64,000 bases of DNA from Beaufortia kweichowensis (GCA_019155185.1 CM032802.1:1377001-1441000); one strand, 5' to 3'. Shown: positions 39,121 through 50,101, numbered from the stretch's first letter. Notes: generated from the letters alone by a model not told the origin. A program made the numbers and translations.

Positions 39121-39201
39121 ACATTGCAGTTGTGAAGTACCTGGTGAAGTTCTGCACCATCCTGACACAAGATCTATCAAAGGAGGAAATCAACAAAGTA
39201 G
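39121..39201 (+). other. Candidate short coding exon
   Basis: A T-rich acceptor (GTTTTGCTTTTAAG) ends at 39120, with an alternative GCAG at 39126-39129. The segment stays open in one frame and encodes natural-looking residues (VVKYLVKFCTILTQDLSKEE). It reaches AG|GTAACA at 39201, or AAA|GTAGGT at 39197. The other two frames contain stops. I do not recognise the peptide. Confidence 0.25.
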
Positions 39202-39404
39202 GTAACATACTGTATGCTTCCTACCTGATATAAGGCACAAAACCTTCCTTATTTGGACTTCACAATGCATGGCATGTTTGTTGACAGTCACATTTGTCCC
39301 GCCTAACGGTAGTGTTGTCTTTTATTTAATAGTCTTTTTATTTTATATATTTATTCTCAGCAGTCAGAAAAATATTAAACTAGAATTTTCCAGTATAGCA
39401 TAAA

Positions 39405-39735
39405 TGGTTCATCATGCCATAGAAGAACGGTTCAGTGAAGAACCTTTAACGTCCAAAGAACCTTTTTGTTTCACTAAAGGTTCTTGTAGTAGAAAAAGTT
39501 TGTTTCAACAATAAAAAAGTAAAAAATAAATGTTGCTATTAAGACCCTTTGACACAAAGGTTCTTTGGGGAACCAAAATGGTTCTTCTATGACAGGGGAC
39601 AAGATTTTCTTCCCAGTATTTTCAAGTATTTTGATGGGTCACAAGATAGATTATATCTGTTTAGGTGGGTCCTGAATGAAAAAAGTTTGGCAACCCCTGT
39701 TCTAGGACATGACTGTGAAGAACCTTTAGTCCTCT
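39405..39735 (+). mobile_element. AGAACC-family MITE, copy 2, interrupted by a nested element
   Basis: Left part 39405-39592 carries GAAGAACGGTTC, AAAGAACC and GGTTCTTTGGGGAACC phrases. The element resumes after the inserted hAT-like sequence with CATGACTGTGAAGAACCTTT (39708-39727). The uninterrupted version of that junction is seen in the copy at 59248-59280. Non-coding. Confidence 0.65.
39593..39699. mobile_element. 107-bp hAT-like MITE nested in the AGAACC MITE
   Basis: It begins CAGGGGAC and ends AACCCCTG, a CAGGGG terminal inverted repeat typical of hAT elements. It is bounded by an 8-bp duplication, TTCTATGA (39585-39592) and TTCTAGGA (39700-39707), 7 of 8 identical. Eight-base duplications are diagnostic of hAT transposition. 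It has no transposase. Confidence 0.75.
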
Positions 39736-40568
39736 ATGTTTTTCACCCAAATTCAAATACTTTTTTGCTTTAATTCAAAAGTTGGAGTATTGTGATTCAT
39801 CTCAAAGACATTTTGTAAAGTTCAAGGCTTAGAAATGTCATCGTGAAGATTTTCTTCAATTTGGAAGAAATAAATGGGAGATTAAATTTCTAGGCCACTG
39901 GAAAAGTGGGCGGTCATTGTTGCCAGCTATTCATCACTATTAAACTACAATTGAGTCGTTTTGGCACAGGTATTCTTCTTTATCAATTTCAGTGATTTAA
40001 TAAAAGTTATTTTAGTTCAGGGACATTGTGAGAATATATGTTTTCTCCATGTTTAGAATTAATATTGTCATGACAATCTGTCTTTCATAACACAGCCAAC
40101 ATGTTGTTGTTGTTAATCTTTTCTTGAATGTGTGCAGTTTCAGGTGGCATGCCCGTGAACCGCCTGATGAATAAACAGAAATGAACTGAGTTTGCTTAAA
40201 TCACCAGTTTCGGTCTGATTGGCTGTAGTCATACATCTCATGGCATTTTAAAGGTCTGAAGTTGATGTAAATGAAACATCTGTGAGCAGAGCTGCATATT
40301 CAGCATTGATTTTATGTCAGTGACATAATTTGTATTAATTACATTTGGATGGAAGGAAAATTCAGATTACAAAGTATAAACACAGGCAAATATCTTCAGC
40401 CATGCCAGTTTTTAATATTTCAGACCAAATTCTTCCCCACCAAGAGTCTTAATAAACAAATATGACTAGTTGCTTTTCATGTTGGTCAGAGAGGGAAATA
40501 AGCTGTGATGATGCATCACATATAATGATCTATATGTGTAACTTCAGTATGTCTAATCTCTTCTCTAG

Positions 40569-40654
40569 TGGTCGATGGTCATGTGCATCGCTGGCCGAAA
40601 TCTAGATGAACCAGAAGCTCAATTAACCAGCTGTTTACCCGAAGTTAATGTGTA
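40569..40654 (+). other. Candidate short exon
   Basis: The acceptor CTAATCTCTTCTCTAG (ending 40568) and the donor GTA|GTAAGT (GT at 40655) are both good matches to consensus. The 86-bp interval is open in one frame only (28 codons plus two bases); the others hit stops. If the upstream segment used its AAA|GTAGGT donor the frames would join, but that is speculation. The product is not recognised. Confidence 0.25.
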
Positions 40655-40779
40655 GTAAGTTGGCTGAACTCTCTCCCAGATGGAGTTTGTTAAATACCTG
40701 GAATATTTATTTGAGTCTCTATTATTTTGGACGACTTTAACAGGCTATAGCAGCGATACAGATGAGATTATTAGTAATA

Positions 40780-41165
40780 ATGTGATTTTTACCTTGTGTT
40801 TGTGACTGCTGGACTGTGCTGGCTGCTGTATAGCTCATTGATTCAACGTCTCGGCATTAGAAGAAACAGCAGGCGTAGTTTAATGATGCCCAGTGGTTTA
40901 ATGGCTTCTTTTTTCACGCCTACCATTATCGGATAATGTGTAAGATATTCCATCTGTGTAATTAATGACTCATGTGTTGAACAACGGAAGATATTTTATA
41001 AGACAGCTGGGATTACGATACAAACGGAGAGGTTTTATCTGATAAATACTTCTGTAATCCAACCCGGAAGGATAATTCGCTATGGGTTCCCTCAGGAATT
41101 TTTAATGGGCGCTTTGAATATCGGTTTTCGATTTGTGAGCAGAATAAGCTGTGCGGTTAACATGA
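40780..41165. promoter_or_regulatory. Enhancer-like unique block
   Basis: Non-repetitive sequence with moderate CpG and dense homeodomain- and GATA-type cores (TTATCGGATAATG near 40928, TAATTAATGACTCATG near 40960, ATCTGATAAATA near 41037). TGACTCA at 40966 is a perfect AP-1 core. Stops in all frames. Possible conserved regulatory element. Confidence 0.33.
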
Positions 41166-42232
41166 GTTTTTAGACATCATGGGAAGACTACATTGTTTGT
41201 GTATGTTTGAAAAAAGGGTTAAATGCTTTTCTTTATGTTTTGTGTTCTTTACGCTTTTCTTTATTTACATTTGAAGTCTATAAAGCAGCCAATGATTTCA
41301 CATTTCACGATAGATATAAAACTGTGTGTAATTTATGTTCTTGAAATAAGCAGAAAAGTCTCTTCACATAGTGTTAGGCAACTTTATTTTACTCATAAAT
41401 CGAAAATCGGTGGATATTCCAGTGGGAAGATGTGACTTGAAAATACAAAATCTCCTCTAGGAACAGCTCTCTGTCGACTCGCATCTTGTATATTTGTCTG
41501 AAATAGTATGTCGTCACAGATGTGTAGTCAAGCTGTCTGTGGGAAACAAATAGGTAAATGCTTCGTTACTTGATAACTTTTCTCCATTTGTCTTTCTCAG
41601 TCTTTACATCTGTCGTGGAGAAAGGACACAGGGATTTTATGCTTATTTCATCTGACAGCTGTGAAAGGGATTAGAGGATCCATCAGATGTTGGCTCAGAT
41701 ATCTTCTAGTCAGTTTCGAGCATGCACTTTAACATGATCTCCTTTAATAAAAGGTAGTTTTACATGGCTTTTGCTGTTTTTTGCACTGTTATAATATAAT
41801 ATATTATTGATTGCTCTTATCACTCAGATGCCAACGGTTACTTTCCCGTGTGCCTGTGATTAGGACCCCTGATCTATTTTAATCTACACGACAGATCTAT
41901 TTTTTGATATCATGAGCAGATTTTCTCTGTAAGTATGCTCTCAGGACATCTAACGTTCAGAAGCGTTGGGGATTTTGTCAGGGCTTGATATGTGACAGCG
42001 AGGTTCAGTTTGTAACCAAAACTGCTTCGTCAGTGTCTTGCCACAGGGAACACGTGTATATATTAGTCACCTGTTCCTCCCTGATGCTGTGTGTTTGATA
42101 AAGAACTGAAGAGCTCCAGAGGGCTACGAGGAGGCAGACACACACTTCTGCACTCACTGCACAACTTTCTCCATCTAATTAGATTATTTGTGAGTCTTAT
42201 GGGCTCTAAAGTTTCATAATGCTGAGCGAAAG

Positions 42233-42725
42233 TGTGGAAAGAGAGAGAGGGAAGGATGGAAGAAGTTAAATATAGAAGAAATTGAGGAAAGACAAGAAGA
42301 AAGGAGAAAAGGAAAGAAGGATGGATGGAAGGAAAGAAAGCGGAGGGAATTATAGAAGAAATGAAGGAAGGATAACATGAAAGAAAGAGGGATGGGGGAA
42401 GAAGGGAAAGAAGGATGTAAAGGATGAAAGGATGTAAGACAGAAGGACAGAATGGTTGAAGAAATGAAGGAAAGACAAAAAAGTAATGAAAGAGGGAAAG
42501 ACAAGGAAAAAAGACGGAAGGAAGTAACAAGTTATAGTGGGAAAAAAAACCGAAAAGACAAAAAAGTAAGGAAGAGAGGAAGAAAAAGGAATAATAGGAA
42601 ATAAAAGGAAAGAAAGAAAGAATGAATGAATGAAAAGGAGAGAGAAGGCGAAAGAAAAAGTATGTAAAAATAAAGGATTTACAAAGTAACACCAGGAAGA
42701 GGAAAAAGGAGAGGAAGAAAGCTGA
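42233..42725 (+). repeat. About 490-bp purine-only-type tract
   Basis: The + strand is almost entirely A and G, with GGAAGGAAAGAAGGATGGA-like units too variable for a fixed period and rare T or C interruptions. Mirror-symmetric purine tracts of this kind can form triplex DNA. The 209-codon minus-strand frame over it (42063-42692) is a low-complexity phenylalanine/serine/leucine reading and not a gene. Confidence 0.85.
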
Positions 42726-42785
42726 TGAAGTGAAGATAAAGAGAAAGCAGTTGTGTGTAGGTGTATTGTGTAACAGGCATCAGGA

Positions 42786-42804
42786 CTGTGTGTGTGTGTG
42801 TGTG
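42786..42804 (+). repeat. (TG)9 tract
   Basis: A short TG dinucleotide run just upstream of the CpG-rich segment and its possible splice acceptor. Confidence 0.9.
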
Positions 42805-42828
42805 AGCTGTACTGCTCTTTTCTTTAAG

Positions 42829-43026
42829 CGTAACTCAGTAATGAGGCAGTACCGGCGCTCGCTGCCGTACAGGCCGTGCCGTGAGATCGACGTGGTGCTG
42901 AGAACATGTCACACTGCGGGCGGTTCAGACTGCGCTGTGACGTCTCTGCCCGCCACCCCACAGCGCTGCGACTGCCAACACTGCTCACTTCCACACACGA
43001 CCCCCGAGCTTCAGTCTCTCATTAGC
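42829..43026 (+). other. CpG-rich candidate exon with a cysteine-bearing frame
   Basis: By hand count about 22 CpG fall between 42826 and 43075, in a region otherwise nearly CpG-free. A good acceptor (CTGCTCTTTTCTTTAAG, ending 42828) and a reasonable donor (TTAGC|GTGAGA, after 43026) bound a 198-bp segment open in one frame. From ATG 42841 there are 62 complete codons with six cysteines (residues 13, 23, 31, 43, 45, 48, ending CDCQHC). No family is recognised. It may equally be an unmethylated regulatory island. Confidence 0.35.
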
Positions 43027-43052
43027 GTGAGAGAGAGAGCGAGAGAGAGAGA
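43027..43052 (+). repeat. Short interrupted GA run
   Basis: GTGAGAGAGAGAGCGAGAGA-type sequence immediately after the CpG-rich segment. Confidence 0.8.
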
Positions 43053-43558
43053 CGGTGTCCTCTGATATACGCCTTTACCCTTTGAATGCTCGTACCTTTG
43101 ACCCTTCTCACCACTTCAGTAAACACCACATTTCACACGCTACACGCTCTAAACTCTTTGAGTTTCCTGATCAAAAGACCCGTTTTAAGTGCTATTCCTT
43201 TTTTCTCTTCTTTTAGGAGTAGCGCCAGAAAATGACTCAACAGATATCATTGAGACAAACAGAGGAAAATAGAAATGTGGTTGTGGGCTGCAGTCCTGCA
43301 GTCAGATTCTTTCTTTAGCCAATCAGAATGCAGTTTTTGCCTGTCGGTCATGTCACAGGGCAGGAAAGCATGAAGGAGGTTGTCAGTTGTGGGTTTGTTA
43401 TGATTTTGACAGCTAATTTCACAGTATCTATACAAGGTCACCGTAAAGCTGTTGGGGTTTATTTGATTTGTTTGCATGTCCGTGTTTAGGAAAAAGGGGG
43501 CGTGTCTGATTCAATAGCTTAGTCTGGTTAAAGTTTCAGAGGTCTTTAGACAGAGCAA

Positions 43559-43612
43559 TAGTTCAAATAAACAAATAATTATTTACTCGCCCGTGCATTC
43601 CAAAACAGTTTT
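43559..43612 (+). repeat. Fragment of a common fish repeat (left end)
   Basis: ATAGTTCAAATAAACAAATA followed by ATTATTTACTCGCCCGTGCA and TTCCAAAAC matches the left end of the family whose typical start is AGTTCACCCAAAAATGAAAA. Only about 55 bp are recognisable. Confidence 0.45.
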
Positions 43613-44779
43613 TAAATTAATGTTGTATTTCACAGACATCTATGAGTCATGCAGGTCTGGAATGATATACTGTAAGATGTGAAAGACTTTATTTTGAACT
43701 ATTCTCCACCTTAAGTCACTTCTAAATGTGCATTTTCTGTGCAGTTCAGTTGCCTGCGATGGTGCAAAAGGTGATCGAAATGAAGGAATAAAGGAAAACA
43801 CGGGATTCCCAAGGTTGTCTTTCATTATGAGAAGCTCCAGGTAATTGCGGGAAGCTTCTCCAGGGAATTGTGTTATAGTGTGAGAAAAGCTGAAGGAGGA
43901 TATAAGAGCTTTACGGTAAAGCCCTGTCCTGAGGGTCAACGCTGTGCTGTGCTTTCATGCTCAACATTATTAAAACACAATGTAAAGGTATAGAAGATAT
44001 GGGTAGTCAATGAATCCTCTGGTCATTATAGATAAAGGTTTGACTTTCACATGTAAGTATGTGTGTGTTTTATACATCTGTAATCGTTTATGCGTTTTGA
44101 AGAATGTGTGTAAGCTTTTAAGTGTGTTCATAGTATTTTTGGTGTGTGTGAGATGTCAGAATTTGGCTTCATCTCTGAATGTTAACAGTAGTTTTGCCTC
44201 AGCAGTCTTCATGATCAAAAGAGACACAGAGTTCCCCCGCAGGTCTTCCTGATTAACATGCATGCATGACTGCATGACATTTCAGAGATAAAGAGATGCT
44301 CTTACCTTATTGCCTTCATCTTCCACCAAAGTTTAGCCCACAACTTTAGCTAATGGATGCTGAAACAGAAAATAAAATGGGCTTTAGGTTGATTGAACGT
44401 TGCAAGTAAATTTCTGGAGGAAATAAAAACGCATCTTAATGATAAATTCATATTTGAAACTTCATTAAAGTAAAGGCCAAACTTCTCTCTGAGTTTCTTG
44501 TTTTTAGAGCTCTGATCTCAATGTACTCAAAAATATGACTAAGGATGCCATAAAAGAAGTTTTGTAAGACTTTTTGTAAGTATTTTGTAGTTTTTGTGTG
44601 TGGTTTGTTTGCTCTGAGGAGAAAGAGGAGATGATCAGATTATAAGATTTTGTTGTTGTTATATGGCTGCAAGCATCACATCCATGTTTCTCAAATTTTT
44701 TCGTGGAAAAAGTGCCCAGGATAGTTTTGGAAAGACATCGAGAGTGAACTGTTCCTTTGAGAGTGACCCAGCTGACAGC

Positions 44780-45000
44780 AGTTTTCTCTGTATGCTCAGC
44801 ATCATTCGCTTGCCGGTTTTAATTGCTATGTGAGCAGCGCGGGTATCTTTTGCATTAGCGTAATCTCTCATCGTGTGCTCTTTTGGAGTCTCTGTGCCGC
44901 TGAGGTGTCTCTCTGATGAGCATGCTAACAACTTTGGAGCAATTAACACTTCAAGCCAATAACAATGCTAATGCGCTGACCTCTGACCCCCCATTATTTA
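44780..45000. promoter_or_regulatory. Enhancer-like unique block
   Basis: Contains GCAGCGCGGGTATC, TTTTGCATTAGCGTAATC, GAGCATGCTAACAACTTTGG and CAATAACAATGCTAATGCGC. These include SOX-type (AACAATG) and POU/homeodomain-type (GCATTAG, GCTAATG) cores. Non-repetitive, stops in most frames. Possible conserved regulatory element. Confidence 0.33.
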
Positions 45001-45084
45001 GCTTCAGATATTTACTTTTATTGCCGTAGGGCAGCACAAATGAACACTGTTGACGTGGTTCCTGAGTGAGGTTTTTCCATTTAA

Positions 45085-45340
45085 AAGACCCTGTCTCTTC
45101 TCTAAACCACGTCTTGTTTTTTTCTCATCTTGTCTTTTCTTATATTGTTTCTTCTTGTCTTTTGTTTTTTCATTCTTTCTTGACTCTTTTCTTCTCATCT
45201 TTTCATCTCTTTTCATCTCTTTTGTAATTTTCTTCTCGTCTCTTTTTTCTCTTCTCTACTCGTCTTGTCTCTTCTCTTCTTTTTTTGTCTCTTTTCTTCT
45301 CATCTTGTTTCTTCTCGTCCCGTGTCCTTCTCCACAGGTA
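45085..45340 (+). repeat. Pyrimidine-rich decayed minisatellite, array 1
   Basis: About 255 bp of nearly pure T and C built from TCTTTTCTTCTCATCT/CGTCTC-like units. The same unit style recurs at 46465-46728. It ends at GTCCTTCTCCACAG, which looks like a splice acceptor but is most simply the edge of the tract. The open frames on both strands are composition artefacts. Confidence 0.75.
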
Positions 45341-46126
45341 GGCTTTGAAAAATGTTCTTCACTTTTACAGAAGGATTCTCTCGTCTCCTGATAACTCAGA
45401 CAGACAAAACACTTTACTAGCATTTTAAAAAGGCAATTTGTTGCGTATCCCCATGCTAAGATGAAGCTACTCATTTTTATTCGGATTTGTAATCTACAGT
45501 TTGTACCTTTTTACGGTTGTTTTGGGATTTACATTTTGCACACATTTAGCTTGATGACACTTCTTAAGAAGTGACTAAAACAACATTGTTTTGTCTTTGG
45601 GGGAAAATAATAGAAAATGATTGTCAGAGAACAAACACTCAGATATGAAACAGCGCTGCTGGCGTTCAGGAAGCACTTGACTCTCCGTCTTCATTTCTCA
45701 TATAACGTAATGAATGATTAGTATGTGTTTACCACAGCATGCAAGGAAATAATCTCTTTTATTTGTTTATATAGTAAAGCTATTGCTTGTTGTTTGCTTA
45801 TATTATGCTTTGTTATAAATCATATTTAAAACATAAGACATTGATTACTCATTGATCAGCACATACAGTATCAGATAACATTAAGATAATGAATTATGTT
45901 TTTTCCTCAATTTCTTCATTGTGTTCTAAATTTTGGCTGGTCAGTTTTTTGTGTAGATTTCCAGGGCCCTGCTGGTAATTGCACTCATAATAAATTACCA
46001 ACAGTTATTCATAATTTAGCCGCAAATAGGACTATCCCAATTCTAATAAGTGCCGTGTCTAAAGCCATTCATACTACAACATGAAGAGGAAAGTAATTTA
46101 GCTGTCATTCATTTAAACCCCTCCAC

Positions 46127-46231
<105 letters not shown>

Positions 46232-46464
46232 AGTTTGTTCAATTAAGCATGTTCAGCCAGAGAATGAAGCAGGAGTGTTGAGAAGTAGTTTTGATGATTT
46301 AATAACAGTTTTAATAGAGTTATCTGTCTGATGGATCTTTTAATTTGGACCTCAGACAGAGTTATTAGAGAGGAAACAGTGAGATATTTCTCATAGTCCC
46401 TTTAGGGCTCTTTAATTGACACAATGTCTCTCTACCCTTCTCTCTTACCCAGCTAACCTCTGTC

Positions 46465-46728
46465 TGGAATGACCTCATCCTCTTCTTCTCATCTCAGTTT
46501 GACTTCTTATTTTCTTCTCTGCATTTCTCATCTCGCCTTTTCTTTTCTTCTCTTTTCACTTCTCTTTTCACTTTTCATTCTCCCTACTCCCGTTTTCCTC
46601 CTTTCTCTTCTCCCCTCACCTCTTCTCTTTATTTCTCATCTCGCCTCTTTTTGTCTTCTGTTTTCACTTCTCATTTTGTATCTTCTTCTTATTTCTCCTC
46701 TCATCTTGCCTCTTCTCTTGTATATTTC
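46465..46728 (+). repeat. Pyrimidine-rich decayed minisatellite, array 2
   Basis: Units of TTTCTCATCTCGCCT, TTTTCTTTTCTTCTC and TTTTCACTTCTC recur. The TTCTCATCTCGCCT phrase appears at least twice (about 46525 and 46633) and resembles TTCTCATCTTGTTTCTTCTC in array 1 at 45.3 kb, which suggests a common origin. The 91-codon frame is low complexity. Confidence 0.75.
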
Positions 46729-47186
46729 AGCTACAGGATATTGATGGATTGATGGTGATGTAAGAGAAACATTCTTTCAGGATATCAGAGGAACATACAG
46801 TGTGTTTCTCTCTGGACGCCTTCAGCTTTCTGGTAACAAATCTATACTGCCTTCATCTACTGCTGTGTGTATCTCACACAAACATGTTGAAATGCATTTA
46901 GATGTAAGGCTTTATCACGTGTAAATGCAGTCCATTGATGACCAATGTGTTTGTGTGGAGTTTAGTTACAAACGTGCATGAACACAAATGCATTACTGTT
47001 GCAAGAAAAAAAACCTAACATACTTTCCTCTCTGCTTACCGGAAGACTTTGAGATGCACTTTTCCCCAGTTGTTTGTTTTAATGGGCCGGACTGACCCTG
47101 CAGCAGTGAATCTGCCTTGTGTTTATGGCTATTGTTTGAGAGAGAGACATTGCTCGATAAAGCAGCCTCTCCCTCTCTCTCCCCAG

Positions 47187-47367
47187 AGTCTCTCCAGACC
47201 TCAAGCTTCAGTCTGCTGCTCTTCCGCCTGTCTGATCTATCACCAGATGAGAAGAACAGCCAGAGAGAACCAGGCCAGACAACACAGCCAAATAAACAGA
47301 GACAGAAGATGGCAGTGGCGTCTTGCTCATCCGGGTTGGTGGAGGGACGACCGTCATGTCAAGGGAG
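47187..47367 (+). other. Candidate start exon
   Basis: A very strong acceptor (CTCTCCCTCTCTCTCCCCAG, 47167-47186) and a moderate donor (GGGAG|GTATCT) bound a 181-bp segment. One frame is open throughout. An ATG at 47309 in a good context (GAAGATGG) gives 19 codons to the donor, beginning MAVASCSSGLVEG. This could be an alternative first-coding exon. The acceptor strength may, however, be only another pyrimidine tract in this tract-rich zone. Confidence 0.28.
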
Positions 47368-47779
47368 GTATCTGAATGAATTGCATGCTTCTGCCACATA
47401 CACACTGTGACATTAAGTTGTGTATTTACTAAATGGTGTGAAAAATGTGTGTTTTATTCACTAACAAAAAGCAATCCAGAGTAACCAGATGCTAACCAGG
47501 TGTGAAATCATTGTCATTCTTTTTCATTGAGTTGGTGGATCAGGCCTTATTCATGAAACAATTAGTGTTGTGCTATTACAGGCCACGGAAAGTAAACCTA
47601 ATCGTCTTTAAATAGATGTTTGAGTAGATTTTCCACTGATCGTGGCAGCAGTAATTCATCACACGATGATCACATTATGCAGATGAGTGTTATAATTGGG
47701 CATATACTGTGTTCAGATTTGGGATTGAGTTTTGAGAGCTGGTTCAGGTGTCTGGGTGACAGTAGTGATGCCGTGCAGT

Positions 47780-47945
47780 CCCAGTAAAGCTTTCCAGATT
47801 GCGGTGGTCCGCAGTATTCATCGCAACCTCGCAATCATCCTGCAAGCTGGGGGAATAGCGGCATGCAAATTGCACTCAGCACAGATTTTGGTTTGTGGGC
47901 GCTGTTACCTGATTTGCATAATTTCCTCCATGAGTCGCTTGTTAA
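47780..47945. promoter_or_regulatory. Enhancer-like block with two octamer motifs
   Basis: ATGCAAAT (47863-47870) and its inverse ATTTGCAT (47912-47919) are perfect POU-factor octamers, 41 bp apart and in opposite orientation. They lie in CpG-bearing unique sequence (GATTGCGGTGGTCCGC, GAATAGCGGC). Two perfect octamers in 60 bp is uncommon by chance. Interpreted as a possible POU-responsive enhancer. Confidence 0.4.
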
Positions 47946-48150
47946 GACCTTGTCCGCACTTATAAGTCATGAAAACAAAGCTTTTTGAAAATGCTTTTTA
48001 AAGTGGATACATTTGAAAATGTTTTGGTGATGGAGACTTTTGAAAACTATGATGCTTTTTTCTTCGTGTGATGCAGTCGTGATAGAGTTGTTCAAGATTA
48101 ATTTTAGCGGCAGAATATGAGGGCGTTTCATTTGCTTTTGCAACTTTACA
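47945..48150 (+). repeat. Interspersed repeat with TTTTGAAAA phrases
   Basis: GTCCGCACTTATAAGTCATG, AAAACAAAGCTTTTTGAAAA, TACATTTGAAAATGTTTTGG, TGGAGACTTTTGAAAACTAT and TTAGCGGCAGAATATGAGG follow the order I recall for a common cyprinid family in which GAAAACG phrases alternate. CpG decay (GAAAACG to GAAAATG/GAAAACT) fits an old copy. Confidence 0.5.
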
Positions 48151-49539
48151 GTCTTAAAAAGCAAGTAATGAAAGAACTTTTCTAATGTATCTGGATTAGT
48201 GTAGCTGTAGCCTAAAACAATGCAACGTGTGCTAATAACTCATGCTGTTAACTCTCCTCATGCTAAAAGTTAAAGGCAATGTGTCCAAAGGTTCATAACA
48301 GAATATGAGGCTAAAATGATTCATAGACGTCATGAGGTTACGCTTCTGGATCATTCGGACAGTATTTGTACTGGGTCAGAAACCTTTCTCTCATTCACTC
48401 ATTAATTTATCATTTATTTATTGTCTAATATAATATTCATATTTCTCTCTTATCCAGCTGTGCAGAAACCGTCACCTTTCACCGGGTTTGCACCCTCTCG
48501 ATCTTTACACTAACCCCAGGAAACCTGTTTGTGTGATAGTTTTATTTTTGTTTTAATGAGCTTAACGTTGATTTACTATCACCATTAGCATTGCTAATAC
48601 TTTGAGGGAAATGTGTCACACATCTACAGTTCTTGATCAGCGAGTGTGACGGACCCCTGTGGAGAGGAGGATTTATAACGACAACAGATGTGACATCCCT
48701 ATCAAGTTGTTAGTCTGCTGCTAGTTTCACTCAAAAATATTGATTATCATTTGAGAAATTATCATTTTTAAAGCTTTTGATATTATGAATGAAATGTTAA
48801 TGTTACTTTTCTATTGTAAAGCGATTGGGAAATGGCTTTGGACAGTTTACAGCAGGTCACGCTGGGAAACCACCTTCAAGAAGCTAAAACCTGCAAAGCT
48901 GGTTTACATTGTTTGGATGTGTTTATTACACAGAAAATTGATGAGCCATGTCTCATTTAGCATCATTATTTAAAAAACTACTAATTGTTGTTTTTACTTT
49001 TTAGTTTGCTTTATATTGCAGTAAAATACTGATTGATTGCATACAGGCAGTCACTGAGATTTATTTAATACACTGAAAACACGCTGTGTACTGTTGTATC
49101 GGGAAAAGAAAACACATGGCATGCCAAAAGTACATTTGACTGCTGACCGCTGGCACTTGAAAATACCTGGAATCTTGAAGTACACATTGACATTGTCTAG
49201 ACGGACATCAATAGTGTTGTCCTTATGCAGAACATTAAATTTCTGCCTCATGTTTAATTTATATGTTGTATAGGAGCCAAAAGGAATGACTTTCTGTTTT
49301 AGTCCAATATACAAGCCGATTTTCATTGTAAATGATTTGCTTAGGTTTTTATTTTGTGATTTGACTTGTTTCATGATCATGTACAGTTAACAGTTAATCT
49401 GGATTATTTGAATACGTTATCTTTTTGTTACTTTATTTATTATTACTGGAGTCTTTGAAGTGTGTAAAGGCTCAGACATGCTGTCTGGATCGGATTGACT
49501 TTATACTCAACTAGAGGCTGCCAAACCAATTCACCAGTT
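48151..49539. other. No gene seen
   Basis: AT-rich unique DNA. The 109-codon minus-strand frame (49051-49380) has no recognisable domain; several frames of this size are expected by chance. Confidence 0.45.
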
Positions 49540-49765
49540 CACCATAAAGTAAAAATTCATTTATAGTCACCCTTATGTTGTTTTTGTAATCATTTATTTT
49601 TTCATAAAACACAAGATGAGAACTTGAAAATAATATTGACAATCTCTACAGTGAAAGTTAATGATGACTGATGCTACATTCTGCCAAACATCGTCTTCAA
49701 GAAAGTTGTACGGGTTTGAAACGACAACATATGAGTGAGTGAATGACGGCAGAGTTTTATTTTGT
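49540..49765 (+). repeat. Copy of a common fish inverted-end repeat
   Basis: Starts near AAAGTAAAAATTCATTTATA..CACCCTTATGTTGTTTTT and ends CATATGAGTGAGTGAATGAC with a GGCAGAGTTTTATTTTGTGT tail. The two ends are rough inverses of each other (CACCCTTATGTTGT against ACAACATATGAGTGAGTG). It is a full-length but diverged copy of the family also seen in pieces at 34.0-34.7, 43.6 and 55.1-55.6 kb. Non-autonomous. Confidence 0.6.
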
Positions 49766-50101
49766 GTGAAATTTAAGCTGTACTAACGTCATGTTAATAT
49801 TGTTGAGACTGCTTGTGCTAATGCATTGTGTACGGTTGTAGTTGTACAAGCTGTACAACAGACAATCTGTTTGTTTATTTTTCTCGTAAGTGTTTTGGAG
49901 AAATAATAAATTGACATTTTAAGTGCTTTGAGAAGTTATATTTACATATAAATAGTTTTTGGCCTCTCTCTTTAACTTGCTCTGTTTTAACAATGCCACG
50001 CTTGAGAATGAAATGGCCCGCTGTGCTGTCTCTCTATTGCCACTGTTTTCATACTGTAAATATTGTCATTAAACTTGTGAACTCTGTAAAATGTGTTTTA
50101 G

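Noticed and set aside
42063..42692. 209-codon minus-strand frame, the longest in the window
   Set aside because: It reads the purine tract on the opposite strand, giving phenylalanine/serine/leucine/proline low complexity; composition explains the lack of stops.
45050..45391. 113-codon phenylalanine- and serine-rich frame resembling membrane protein
   Set aside because: It is the pyrimidine-rich minisatellite; hydrophobicity is a by-product of T-rich codons.
46469..46744. 91-codon serine/leucine/phenylalanine frame
   Set aside because: Same explanation: a decayed pyrimidine array.
49051..49380. 109-codon minus-strand frame
   Set aside because: No domain or splice context; several frames of this length are expected by chance given the base composition.
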